Below, one piece after another: positions 1 through 8,795 of a DNA stretch of 64,000 bases. Positions within the stretch are counted from its first letter, which is position 1. Every line of letters starts with the position of its first letter. Made by a program: the position numbers and the translations under genes. Under the pieces are notes generated by a model. It saw nothing but the letters and a program-made list of their open reading frames with translations. It was not told the origin of the DNA and did no database searches. Source of the DNA: Pseudoalteromonas citrea (GTDB lineage: Bacteria > Pseudomonadota > Gammaproteobacteria > Enterobacterales > Alteromonadaceae); the NCBI RefSeq assembly GCF_000238375.3, contig NZ_AHBZ03000015.1:496001-560000 (forward strand), read 5' to 3'.

Positions 1-118
1 CATCATCAATGGTTTGACGACAGTGAGCAATCGCTTCTTTAAGGGCGGGTACTACATGCTCTGGCTGAATCTTAGAAAATGGCGGTAGGCCTTCAAGCCC
101 GATTAGTGGATTGCTCAT
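1..118 (-). CDS. prlC: Oligopeptidase A, N-terminal fragment
   Basis: Only the first 39 codons lie in the window; the gene continues past the left edge. The N-terminus reads MSNPLIGLEGLPPFSKIQPE, which closely resembles the start of oligopeptidase A, a cytoplasmic M3-family zinc metallopeptidase that degrades short peptides and cleaved signal peptides. The catalytic HExxH region is outside the window. The gene diverges from the glutathione reductase gene; prlC and gor are neighbours in other gammaproteobacteria, which supports the call. Confidence 0.85.
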   Translation of the reverse strand, partial: MSNPLIGLEGLPPFSKIQPEHVVPALKEAIAHCRQTIDD

Positions 119-390
119 GTAATCTCTCTTTTATTTTTTATCTAGATATTGAAATTGGGGCAAACATCGCTATTTCAAGCAGTAACAAAGAATTCTGATC
201 AACCTGAAAGAAAGCCTATAGCTGTTCTAAAATGAACATCTATACGTATTCTTCCGTTAAGCTTAAGTTATCATCACGCAGAAAGTTCAGATCTTTACCT
301 AAATTGGTATTACACTGTTATTTTTTCATCGGCTTGATGGTCTTACTACTTTAAGCGTAGAACATATTATTTAATTTTTAAGGGTAAATT

Positions 391-1749
391 ATGGCTCAAC
401 ATTTTGATTATATTGCTATTGGCGGAGGCAGTGGTGGTATTGCGTCTGCAAACCGAGCAGCAATGCGTGGCGCAAAAGTGGCCATTATTGAAGCCAAACA
501 TATGGGTGGAACCTGCGTAAATGTTGGGTGTGTACCAAAAAAAGTTATGTGGCATGGCGCGCAAGTCGCTGAAGCAATTAAATTATATGCTCCCGATTAT
601 GGTTTTGATGTTGAACTTAAAAACTTTAATTGGTCTAAGTTAGTCGAGAGCCGTCAAGCGTATATTGGTCGTATTCATCAAGGCTATAATGGCTACTTAG
701 CCAAAAATGGCGTTACCGTGATCAATGGCTTTGCTAAATTTATTGACAACAAAACGGTTGAAGTTAATGGTGAGCACTACAGCGCGGATCACATTTGTAT
801 TGCGGTAGGCGGTCGTCCATCTGTACCAAACATACCGGGGGCTGAACATGGTATTGACTCAAATGGCTTTTTTGAGCTAAATGAGCAACCACGTAGTGTT
901 GCTGTAATTGGTGCAGGGTATATTGCCGTTGAATTAGCGGGCGTTTTACATGGCTTAGGCACTGACACGCATTTATTTGTCCGTAAACATGCCCCGTTAC
1001 GCAGCTTTGATCCGCTAATTGTGGAAACCCTCACTGAAGTAATGGACAAAGAAGGTCCAACGCTACACACCCACTCAACACCGAAAGAAATTACAAAAGA
1101 AGCCGACGGTTCTGTGACTCTGCACCTTGAAAATGGTGAAAGTCATAATGTCGAGCAGCTTATTTGGGCAATCGGTCGAGAGCCAGTAACCGACTTGATC
1201 AATCTAAAAGCCACCGACGTTGATACCAACCAACGTGGTTTCATCAAAGTTGATGAATTTCAAAACACCTCGGTTGATGGCATTTATGCGTTAGGCGATA
1301 TTATGGAAGGCGGCATAGAGCTTACACCCGTGGCTGTAAAAGCTGGCCGTATGTTGGCAGAACGCTTGTTCAACCCTGAATTGCCCAATGCCAAAATGGA
1401 TTATAGCTTAGTACCAACGGTGGTATTCAGTCACCCACCAATCGGTACCATTGGTTTAACTGAACCCGAGGCAATTGCACAATATGGCGAAGATCAAGTT
1501 AAAGTATATAGTTCGTCTTTTGCTGCCATGTACACCGCAGTTACGGCCCATCGTCAACCTTGTAAAATGAAGCTAGTGTGTGTTGGCCCTGAAGAGAAAG
1601 TGGTTGGCTTACATGGTATTGGATTTGCAGTTGATGAAATGATCCAAGGTTTTGCCGTTGCCATGAAAATGGGCGCAACCAAAGCAGATTTTGACGCAGT
1701 AGTTGCAATACACCCAACTGGCAGCGAAGAGTTTGTGACTATGAGGTAG
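391..1749 (+). CDS. gorA: Glutathione-disulfide reductase
   Basis: Cytoplasmic FAD flavoenzyme that reduces glutathione disulfide with NADPH. The 452-residue length is normal. The FAD-binding GGGSGG lies at residues 11-16 and the redox-active disulfide is C42/C47 in [14 protein letters not shown] second Rossmann motif, [11 protein letters not shown], follows near residue 174, with arginines after the next strand (VRKHAPLR) as expected for NADPH rather than NADH. The C-terminal HPTGSEE carries the catalytic His-Glu pair (about H441/E446) that acts across the dimer. The ATG at 391 follows a weak AGGG-type ribosome site. It diverges from prlC across 272 bp that must hold both promoters; no OxyR site could be recognised by eye. 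Confidence 0.97.
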   Translation: MAQHFDYIAIGGGSGGIASANRAAMRGAKVAIIEAKHMGGTCVNVGCVPKKVMWHGAQVAEAIKLYAPDYGFDVELKNFNWSKLVESRQAYIGRIHQGYNGYLAKNGVTVINGFAKFIDNKTVEVNGEHYSADHICIAVGGRPSVPNIPGAEHGIDSNGFFELNEQPRSVAVIGAGYIAVELAGVLHGLGTDTHLFVRKHAPLRSFDPLIVETLTEVMDKEGPTLHTHSTPKEITKEADGSVTLHLENGESHNVEQLIWAIGREPVTDLINLKATDVDTNQRGFIKVDEFQNTSVDGIYALGDIMEGGIELTPVAVKAGRMLAERLFNPELPNAKMDYSLVPTVVFSHPPIGTIGLTEPEAIAQYGEDQVKVYSSSFAAMYTAVTAHRQPCKMKLVCVGPEEKVVGLHGIGFAVDEMIQGFAVAMKMGATKADFDAVVAIHPTGSEEFVTMR

Positions 1750-1794
1750 GGGTAGAAATACAATCAATATAGATTGAATTTCATATGGCTACGT

Positions 1795-1829
1795 TAGGCC
1801 ACCTAAATGCAGCAGCATTAGGTGGCCTA
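1795..1829. terminator. Long hairpin after gorA
   Basis: A perfect 12-bp inverted repeat, TAGGCCACCTAA at 1795-1806 and TTAGGTGGCCTA at 1818-1829, with an inner TGC/GCA that can extend the stem. It lies 45 bp after the gorA stop. No T-tract follows, so it may terminate weakly, protect the mRNA 3' end, or be a dispersed REP-like element. Confidence 0.55.
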
Positions 1830-1836
1830 GCCATTA

Positions 1837-1894
1837 CAATTCAATTCAATTCAATTCAATTCAATTCAATTCAATTCAATTCAATTCAATTCAA
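1837..1894. repeat. CAATT pentanucleotide tandem repeat
   Basis: An uninterrupted array of CAATT units spans 58 bp, about 11.6 copies with no visible variants. It directly follows the hairpin after gorA and is intergenic. Perfect short repeats of this length change copy number by polymerase slippage, so the count probably varies between isolates. Confidence 0.95.
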
Positions 1895-2252
1895 AGTAAA
1901 TTAGAACAGATCAATTCACCATATTTATAGACACAAGGTTTAATAACGCCTTTATATCACTCAACAACGATCTCCGTTAGAAGCAAAGCTGATTTACTTG
2001 ATGTTTCTCTCAAAAAATAAACATCACCATAAAATAGACTTCCCGTAAAAAGTACTAACTAACAGTTACGTTATAAAATACCTGTTTTAAATGACTTTAC
2101 GGCACTTCGAATTACACATTTGACCTTCACTGTTCAGCTAGATAAACCCGAGGCTTCCCATATCGTATAAATCGCAAGATATACCTGCCTACTTCACATT
2201 TATTTCACACCCAGTTATTTAATGTCGCCTCATCAGAATTAAGGAAATAAAC

Positions 2253-3167
2253 ATGAGTATAAAGACTATATTTTCAACTAAAGGGTTCAAAATAATGGCA
2301 GGGCTATTCTTCTTTTTAGGCGCAATTTACTATGCATTTTTTACATTAGACACTGAAAACTTGACCACCGAGCAAATAGTCGATAGCTACAATTATACGC
2401 CTGTTGAACATATGAATTTTGAGTTAAATGAACTAGATGACAGGTTATTTGAGTTCAGTTATACCACTTTTGATGGTTCAAAAGTAAAAGGGCAAATTAA
2501 TTATCCTCAAGAGGTGAAAGACAAATACCCTGTTTTAATAGGTCTACATGCTATGGGCCGCAGCTACCCTCGCTGGTGGACTGATTCGATAAATGGACGA
2601 CCCACTGTTACCCAAGTTAACAAGATAACCCAACAAGCACTACAGAAAGGGTATGTCGTCATTGCAATTGATGCCAGATATCATGGTTCGCGCAAAGTCG
2701 CTGATAAATCTCTCCGATCGATCATGTTCGATGTGAACTTTCTAGGTGATAAAACCGATTATGTAGAGATGATGAGCCATACCATTCTCGATCACCGTGT
2801 GCTGCTCGACTGGATTGAACAACAAAAGCAACTGGATATCAGCAATGTTCACGTTGCCGGTTATAGTATGGGCGGCCAATCAAGCCTTCTGTTAGCGGGT
2901 GTGGATAAACGAGTTAGTAATGTTTTAGCCATTGTGCCACCACACATTGAAAATACCACAGCTTCAGTTGCCCCGAAAAATGTGGCGTCTTTGTTGAAAG
3001 ATCAAAAAATATGGCTGGTCACAACAGACAATGATGAATATGCCAGTGAAAGTAATAATTTGGCTTTGTATAACGCACTTGCATCGAGTAATAAAAAACA
3101 TATTATTTTTAAAGGTGGGCACATAATACACCGAGAGTATGTTGAATCACTGGCTGACTGGTTTTAG
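2253..3167 (+). CDS. Membrane-anchored alpha/beta hydrolase
   Basis: Alpha/beta-hydrolase fold protein of 304 residues. Residues 13-31 form one hydrophobic segment, so it is probably anchored to the inner membrane with the enzyme domain in the periplasm. The nucleophile elbow GYSMGG places the catalytic serine at S205. LHAMGRS (about 99-104) fits the oxyanion-hole loop, DARYHGSR (140-147) is typical of dienelactone-hydrolase and acetyl-xylan-esterase-like members, and the catalytic histidine is probably H290 or H293 near the C-terminus. The acid residue is likely D259 or D261. The substrate cannot be told. The ATG has an AAGGA ribosome site 7 bases upstream. It appears to be a single-gene unit. 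Confidence 0.8.
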   Translation: MSIKTIFSTKGFKIMAGLFFFLGAIYYAFFTLDTENLTTEQIVDSYNYTPVEHMNFELNELDDRLFEFSYTTFDGSKVKGQINYPQEVKDKYPVLIGLHAMGRSYPRWWTDSINGRPTVTQVNKITQQALQKGYVVIAIDARYHGSRKVADKSLRSIMFDVNFLGDKTDYVEMMSHTILDHRVLLDWIEQQKQLDISNVHVAGYSMGGQSSLLLAGVDKRVSNVLAIVPPHIENTTASVAPKNVASLLKDQKIWLVTTDNDEYASESNNLALYNALASSNKKHIIFKGGHIIHREYVESLADWF

Positions 3168-3305
3168 ATCTGTTTTTTCCTCTTCAACAACGCAGTCGCT
3201 CACTGCTTTGCTACAGCAAGTCTTTTGATTTGCCAGAAGGCTTGGCCTGTTTCCCAAGGCTAAACTATACTCTCAACACTGAGCATAAGCAGAGAGTATT
3301 TCCCA

Positions 3306-4322
3306 TTGTACAAAGTAATAAGCTTTTTAATCTTATTATTGCCAGTAATGTCAGTGGCGAATTCAGATCCTACAACAGCTGAAAATGAATACTTACTCCA
3401 GCAAGCACAATACTTTTTATCGTCCGAACCGACACAATCACTGCGTATCCTGAACGAAGAACTCGCGCTCCCAAAATTAACAAAAAAACAGCAAATACAG
3501 TGGTATCTGCTCAACACCAGAGCCGTGATTGTTACCAATCAACTGAACAAGGGATATTCGTCACTTGAACAGTTATTTTTATTAAATGAACACCCATATT
3601 TTTATGAAAAGCTACCAACGATCCTCAGTATGACCGGTGTTTGGTTACGTAAATCGTCTTATTTAAGCGATGCCGAAGCCACATTCACATGTGCGTTAAA
3701 GCAACCTTCATCTCTAAATCAGCAAATGAGTTTAAAAGTAAGCTTGGCGATTATCGCTCGCCAACAAACTAACTATATTCGTGCTAAAGCACTATACAGA
3801 GAAGCATATCAAATTGCTGAGAAACTCAAAAATGAGCGCGCATTAGCCACTATCGCAAATAACTTAGGTGTCCTCGCATTAGATAACAATAAATTACGGC
3901 AAGCAAATGGCTATTTTCGTAAAGCCTTGGCTGGTCATCAACTACAAGCTAAAAAGCCAGGTCATATAAATGCAGGAATAAACTTGCTGTTTGTCTTTTT
4001 ATTACAAAAGCAATTTATTAACTATCAGCGTTTATATGACCCCATCGCTAAACTGGTTGAAAGCGTTCCTGATCAGCCTAAACGAACTTACCTTTTGTGG
4101 GTCAACAGTGGCTATCAAGCAGCACAAGGAAAGTTAATCTCGCAACAATTGAGAGCACAGTTAAAAACAGAGTTTGAGCAATTAGAAAGTAAAGGATTAA
4201 AACGGCTTATATACAAGCACTTAGCCCCTACTTTGAACATAGTATTAAATTTACCTGCTCAGCAAGCGAGCAAAACATTTAACGCACCTTGGTTTGAGCA
4301 AGTGAAATTGTGTAATTGGTAG
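3306..4322 (+). CDS. Secreted TPR-repeat protein
   Basis: A 338-residue protein beginning at a TTG codon; the start is chosen because a clear signal peptide follows (YKVISFLILLLPVMSVANS) and GAGAG lies about 9 bases upstream. The mature part is helical, with TPR-like units around residues 120-215; the clearest is the NNLGVLALDNNKLRQANGYF segment near 199-218. It is therefore likely a periplasmic scaffold. It stands 98 bp upstream of a membrane diguanylate cyclase on the same strand, so it may feed that protein a signal, but this is inference. No enzymatic motif is visible. Confidence 0.65.
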   Translation: MYKVISFLILLLPVMSVANSDPTTAENEYLLQQAQYFLSSEPTQSLRILNEELALPKLTKKQQIQWYLLNTRAVIVTNQLNKGYSSLEQLFLLNEHPYFYEKLPTILSMTGVWLRKSSYLSDAEATFTCALKQPSSLNQQMSLKVSLAIIARQQTNYIRAKALYREAYQIAEKLKNERALATIANNLGVLALDNNKLRQANGYFRKALAGHQLQAKKPGHINAGINLLFVFLLQKQFINYQRLYDPIAKLVESVPDQPKRTYLLWVNSGYQAAQGKLISQQLRAQLKTEFEQLESKGLKRLIYKHLAPTLNIVLNLPAQQASKTFNAPWFEQVKLCNW

Positions 4323-4420
4323 TTTTTATATACGTTGAACTTTATAAATATAACATAAACGTTAGGTACAGTAGGTTTGAAGACACGACATAATAAAAAT
4401 AATGATGGGGTGGCGTAGCC

Positions 4421-5587
4421 GTGGTTTTTCATGACATAACACTCATGTTTGCATTAACACTTGCCGCCTTAATCGGTGCGGTAATGATTGCTGCAATAGG
4501 AAAAATGAGTGAATCTGCACTCGGCGCGAGAATGTGGGCCCTCGGATATAGCTGCTTAGCAATTGCCTATGCCATTAACGTATTTGTCTCCTCTGAATGG
4601 AACCCCGTAAGAGGCTTTACATACAATACGATGCTTATTGCCGGACACACATGGTTGCTTGCGGGCACGTGGCAATTTATGAATAAACCGCTGCCGACTC
4701 GCACTATTTCTCTGCTGTTTATTAGTATTTTTGTAAGCACACTTATTTTCACTTTTCTCATTCCAATAAGAGATGTGCGCTTAGTGACAATTGGGGTTTG
4801 GCTCATTATAGTCCGTACCAGTTTTGCTTACTGCCTATGGCAATATGCAAATAATAACCGCTATGAACGGACTATTTCACGTGTGGCGGCTTGTTTAGTG
4901 TTAATTGAGGTGCTTGCCACCATTATTTACACCACTAATGGTGCATTGGGCGAACTGCCATTAATTGGTAAACAATCAGGTACCGTTGCGGTTATCACAT
5001 GGCTTGGTGCGCTCATAGGTATCATGGTAGGTGCCCCTATTTTAATGCTACTCAGTACCAGTCGATTTATCGCTGAACTGGATAAAGCCGCACATCATGA
5101 CCCTCTTACTGGCCTATACAACCGCCGCGGGTTCTTTTATGTAATTAGGCCTTTACTAACCATTGGTGCTCGACAACATAACAATATACATGTGCTAATG
5201 ATCGATATTGATAACTTTAAGCAATTAAATGACGCTCATGGCCATTTAATTGGCGACCATGTGCTTGAAGTAGCAGGAAAAGTATTATCAACCACCGTGC
5301 GCGAAAGCGATGCTGTAGCACGATGGGGAGGAGAAGAGTTTTGTGTCCTGACCTATGCAATGCACACAGATCATACGATTGAATTAGCAGAGCGTATTCG
5401 TAAGCTGTTTACAGAAAAGTGTTCTTTACTCCCTGAGTTACATCATGAAAAAGTCACCTTCAGTATTGGTATTTCTATCAATTGTAAATACGGTGAGCCA
5501 TTCGATGATATTCAAACGCGCGCCGATAAAGCCCTTTATACCGCGAAAGAAACCGGTAGGAATAAAACCATGTTATATAGTGAATGA
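4421..5587 (+). CDS. Membrane diguanylate cyclase (GGDEF)
   Basis: Synthesises c-di-GMP from two GTP. About 210 N-terminal residues form six to seven hydrophobic segments that resemble a membrane sensor. The GGDEF domain starts at DPLTGLYNRRGF near residue 226. The active-site motif is GGEEF at about 303-307, which is catalytically competent. RESD lies exactly five residues before it and matches the RxxD product-inhibition site. The start is GTG with a GGGGTGG-like ribosome site; an in-frame ATG lies eight codons later. It follows the TPR protein gene and may be co-transcribed with it. Confidence 0.9.
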   Translation: MVFHDITLMFALTLAALIGAVMIAAIGKMSESALGARMWALGYSCLAIAYAINVFVSSEWNPVRGFTYNTMLIAGHTWLLAGTWQFMNKPLPTRTISLLFISIFVSTLIFTFLIPIRDVRLVTIGVWLIIVRTSFAYCLWQYANNNRYERTISRVAACLVLIEVLATIIYTTNGALGELPLIGKQSGTVAVITWLGALIGIMVGAPILMLLSTSRFIAELDKAAHHDPLTGLYNRRGFFYVIRPLLTIGARQHNNIHVLMIDIDNFKQLNDAHGHLIGDHVLEVAGKVLSTTVRESDAVARWGGEEFCVLTYAMHTDHTIELAERIRKLFTEKCSLLPELHHEKVTFSIGISINCKYGEPFDDIQTRADKALYTAKETGRNKTMLYSE

Positions 5588-5611
5588 GCAGATAAGGCAG
5601 GCTTAATTATA

Positions 5612-6652
5612 CTAGCTTCGCACGACGCAATTACGCCCTTGTGCTTTCGCTTGATAAACTGCGTGATCTGCCAATTTTAATGACTGGCTAAAAGGCAGTT
5701 GTAAATTGACCTCAGCCACACCACAGCTCACCGTGATCATAATGGTTTCAGAGCCATAATTTATGTGTTGCTGCGATAAGGCTTCTCGCAGCCGCTCTGC
5801 CACATGGTAAGCATTGTCGGCATTTGTATGCGGTAACATAGCGACAAACTCTTCCCCGCCGAGTCGGCATAAACAGTCTTCGGTACGCAGCACTAATTTA
5901 CAACACCCAGCAAAAGCTTGTAATACAATATCGCCAACCTCATGACCATAGGTATCGTTGATCGCTTTGAAATGGTCGATGTCGACGACAACCATACTCA
6001 AAGGCAATTCAGCTCGCATGTGACGGCTTATCTCTCGCTCAGCATAATCCATTAAATAGCGTCGATTTTTAAGCCCTGTCAATGCATCTTGAAATGCTAA
6101 ATCTGAGAGCTGTTGCTGCAATGCCCACAGCTCACTCACCAAAATGCGGCGGCTACAACAGTCTGCAATCATCTCTGCATATGACACCTCCGCACTTTGC
6201 CACTGCCTAGCCCCATCGGTTCCCTCACAGCAAACAATGCCATGAGGAATACCATTTTTAAAAATGACCGTATCTAACATCGTGGTTATACCGTGCGGCT
6301 GCAAATAATCACTGGAGAATTCAGCGGTACGAGGATCTGTTTCAGCATCACACGCTGCAATTGACTCGCCATTTTTTAGCGCAGTAAAATAAGCTGGGTA
6401 ACGCTCAAGACTTAACTTTGCGTAATCCATTTGCTCAACCTTCGTTGACCAATCAGTATTCGCTACATTAAGTAAGAAACGCGGCTGGATAGTGTCATCA
6501 AATAACCACACTGACACTCTACTCACAGCTAAAGTAGCGCGCCCTTCGTCAATAATATCCTGTAAAAAGGCTTGATAACTACCAGAAACATCAACCTCCT
6601 GAGAACAGACTCTTCTCAACCGTTGCGTTACTTCACTTAAATCATTGAGCAT
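5612..6652 (-). CDS. GAF-GGDEF diguanylate cyclase
   Basis: A soluble c-di-GMP synthase with an N-terminal GAF-like sensor domain (about residues 15-165) and a C-terminal GGDEF domain beginning near DALTGLKNRRYLM. The active site is GGEEF at about 264-268. RTED five residues earlier forms an RxxD inhibitory site. I chose the ATG at 6652 (346 residues); an in-frame GTG eight codons upstream, at 6676, is also possible and neither has a strong ribosome site. It converges with the membrane GGDEF gene, leaving 24 bp between them. Confidence 0.88.
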   Translation of the reverse strand: MLNDLSEVTQRLRRVCSQEVDVSGSYQAFLQDIIDEGRATLAVSRVSVWLFDDTIQPRFLLNVANTDWSTKVEQMDYAKLSLERYPAYFTALKNGESIAACDAETDPRTAEFSSDYLQPHGITTMLDTVIFKNGIPHGIVCCEGTDGARQWQSAEVSYAEMIADCCSRRILVSELWALQQQLSDLAFQDALTGLKNRRYLMDYAEREISRHMRAELPLSMVVVDIDHFKAINDTYGHEVGDIVLQAFAGCCKLVLRTEDCLCRLGGEEFVAMLPHTNADNAYHVAERLREALSQQHINYGSETIMITVSCGVAEVNLQLPFSQSLKLADHAVYQAKAQGRNCVVRS

Positions 6653-6866
6653 AAGACACCAAACAGTTACAAACACACTTTTCTACATCTATATTAATGA
6701 TACGCAATAATCGGAAAAAGGATGAACTATTTTGTACATCAATATGGGTAACTTGTTTTGATACAAGTAAAAATGAGGGTAAAGTGCCTACGAGGCAAAC
6801 ACTGTACCATGAGACAATTCAACAGCCATCATCCGAGACAGCTGCTAAATTATCATATGACAATAA

Positions 6867-8495
6867 TTATGATAGATATTTCAATAAATACTTTTTAAAG
6901 ATTGGATCAGTTTGAGCCAATGCTTTTTGCTCAGCCAAAATGTCTTGTAATATCGAGTTTGACGTCAATGGGTTTGCCAGTACCACTCTAAATACCACCG
7001 TCGGTTGATGATCGTACTGTGCTGGAGTCAATCGAGTACGAGATACAAATGAACGCCCCGTTTCACGCTGACGCTTTTGCATACTGGCAGTAAACCGATT
7101 GAGCGCTGCATATATTTCAATGCGCTCAGCCTCATCAGCCTCTGCGATAGCAAGTTGTATTTGCTTTGGCACATATCGGTAAGTCAATAAGCACAACTCG
7201 GGTTCCGAGATCAGTTCAAAGTCAGGGTCATTTTCTATTAATTCGGCAAAGTAACGCGCTTTATCAATGCCTTTATCAATCAGCATTTCGTAACCCTTAC
7301 GACCAATAACACGCATACACGCATGTACCAGCATAGCCATGCCTGGGCGGCTACCCTCTAAGGTATGACTACCTAAATCTTTTGAGCCTTTACGTAGGAT
7401 ATACTCGGCGTGGTGCTCAATCGCATCAGCGGCTGCTGGGTCTTTGAATAACACTAGCCCCGCGCCCATCGGCACGTACATTTGCTTATGCGCATCAATC
7501 GTAATGGAATCAGCGCGCTCAATACCCGCTAATAAATGCCGGTTATTGTCAGACAACAGTGTCGCCCCACCCCAAGCGGCATCCACATGAAAATAACACC
7601 CGAGTTCAGCACTTAAGTCAGCCATGTCGTTCAACGGATCAATATTGCCCGTTTCTGTTGTACCTGCAACTCCCACCAAAGCTAAAACTTTAATGCCTTT
7701 TGCTTGCAATTGATGCGCTGTTTCACGCATTTTTTCAACATCAACTTTGTTATTTTCGTCTGTGGCAATGCCAATAAAGTTTTCTCGACCAAGCCCTAAA
7801 ATATCAGCAGCCTTACCTAAGGAATAATGACCCCTATCAGATACAAGCACAGCCAATCCTTTATAACCGTAATGCAGCATGCCCGCGAGCATCCCCTGTG
7901 CAGCAATGCCTTTAAATTCGCCATCGGCTTTTAATAAACGGTTTCGGGCAATCCACAATGCGGTAATGTTGGCAATGGTACCACCGGAACAAAATGCACC
8001 GAGTGATGTTTTGGCACTGTGCATCCATTTGTCATAAAAATGTTCATCATTACCGTATGCTAAATGGTGCATCATACCCAGCACTTGCCGCTCCAAAGGC
8101 GTAAACGCTTTAGAGGTCTCAATTTTAACCAGGTTTTGATTTAAACCCACCATCAATTTAGACAGAGGCAACACAAAGTGGGGTAACGCTGAGGTCATGT
8201 GTCCAATAAAGCTTGGGGCAGCCGTATGGACTGAATGTGCCACCAGCTGCTCCATTATGTCTTGTGCATAATCAGAAACGAACATCGGCTCTTCAGGCAA
8301 CACCGCATCTTGAAAGTCTTTTTCAATTTCATGTAAAGGCTTTTCAATTGCCGCGATATTCTCATTCAAGAACCCAGCTAAATTACTAGAGATTTCTAAC
8401 TCTATTTTACTCAGAGTCGAATCTGGCGCTTCTGGCACCGTAAAAATACGCATTAAACTTTCTTCAGAAGCGACAGCACAACGCTTTGGACCCAT
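6867..8495 (-). CDS. panP: PLP-dependent aspartate 1-decarboxylase (PanP type)
   Basis: A group II pyridoxal-phosphate decarboxylase of about 542 residues. The PLP-binding lysine lies in DAHKQMYVPMG near residue 335 of this start. HVDAAWGG upstream is the cofactor-ring segment. The sequence matches the family proposed as a pyridoxal-dependent replacement of the pyruvoyl enzyme PanD, making beta-alanine for pantothenate; known members come from Vibrio, Geobacter and Pseudoalteromonas. The open frame extends to a TTG at 8537, but the ATG at 8495 with AGGT seven bases upstream gives a more usual N-terminus. It stands alone here, not beside panBC. A glutamate or other amino-acid decarboxylase is the alternative. 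Confidence 0.85.
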   Translation of the reverse strand: MGPKRCAVASEESLMRIFTVPEAPDSTLSKIELEISSNLAGFLNENIAAIEKPLHEIEKDFQDAVLPEEPMFVSDYAQDIMEQLVAHSVHTAAPSFIGHMTSALPHFVLPLSKLMVGLNQNLVKIETSKAFTPLERQVLGMMHHLAYGNDEHFYDKWMHSAKTSLGAFCSGGTIANITALWIARNRLLKADGEFKGIAAQGMLAGMLHYGYKGLAVLVSDRGHYSLGKAADILGLGRENFIGIATDENNKVDVEKMRETAHQLQAKGIKVLALVGVAGTTETGNIDPLNDMADLSAELGCYFHVDAAWGGATLLSDNNRHLLAGIERADSITIDAHKQMYVPMGAGLVLFKDPAAADAIEHHAEYILRKGSKDLGSHTLEGSRPGMAMLVHACMRVIGRKGYEMLIDKGIDKARYFAELIENDPDFELISEPELCLLTYRYVPKQIQLAIAEADEAERIEIYAALNRFTASMQKRQRETGRSFVSRTRLTPAQYDHQPTVVFRVVLANPLTSNSILQDILAEQKALAQTDPIFKKYLLKYLS

Positions 8496-8795
8496 CTTGC
8501 TACCTAATTCTCTAACTCTGTATTGCTGTTTAAGCAATAGTAATATGAGTTGTTATGACGAAATGGCTAACTTTACTGCAAGTTAGTAGATTTGTCTCGC
8601 TTTGAACGCTGAAAAGTCGCGAAATCCCATAATGTTTAGTGACACTATCATTTAAATATAACGACACTTAATTGAAATTTACATGTATATTTAATTTTCT
8701 TTAAGTTTAAAAATGGTATAACTAAGAATTAGCTGACCTTTGCATTGCGCTCACTTCATGTTTAAAATTAAGGGACGCTATTAAAAAGGACAAGT

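Larger units (their letters stand above)
1750..2252. other. Intergenic region with hairpin and pentanucleotide array
   Basis: About 500 bp between gorA and the hydrolase gene. It contains a strong palindrome just after gorA, then a CAATT tandem array, then AT-rich sequence. I see no convincing gene in it. The promoter of the downstream hydrolase should lie in its right part, and an AAGGA ribosome site sits just before position 2253. Confidence 0.6.

Noticed and set aside
6697-6915. A 72-codon rightward frame between the GAF-GGDEF gene and panP
   Set aside because: It runs into the end of panP on the other strand, has no ribosome site and no recognisable protein features.
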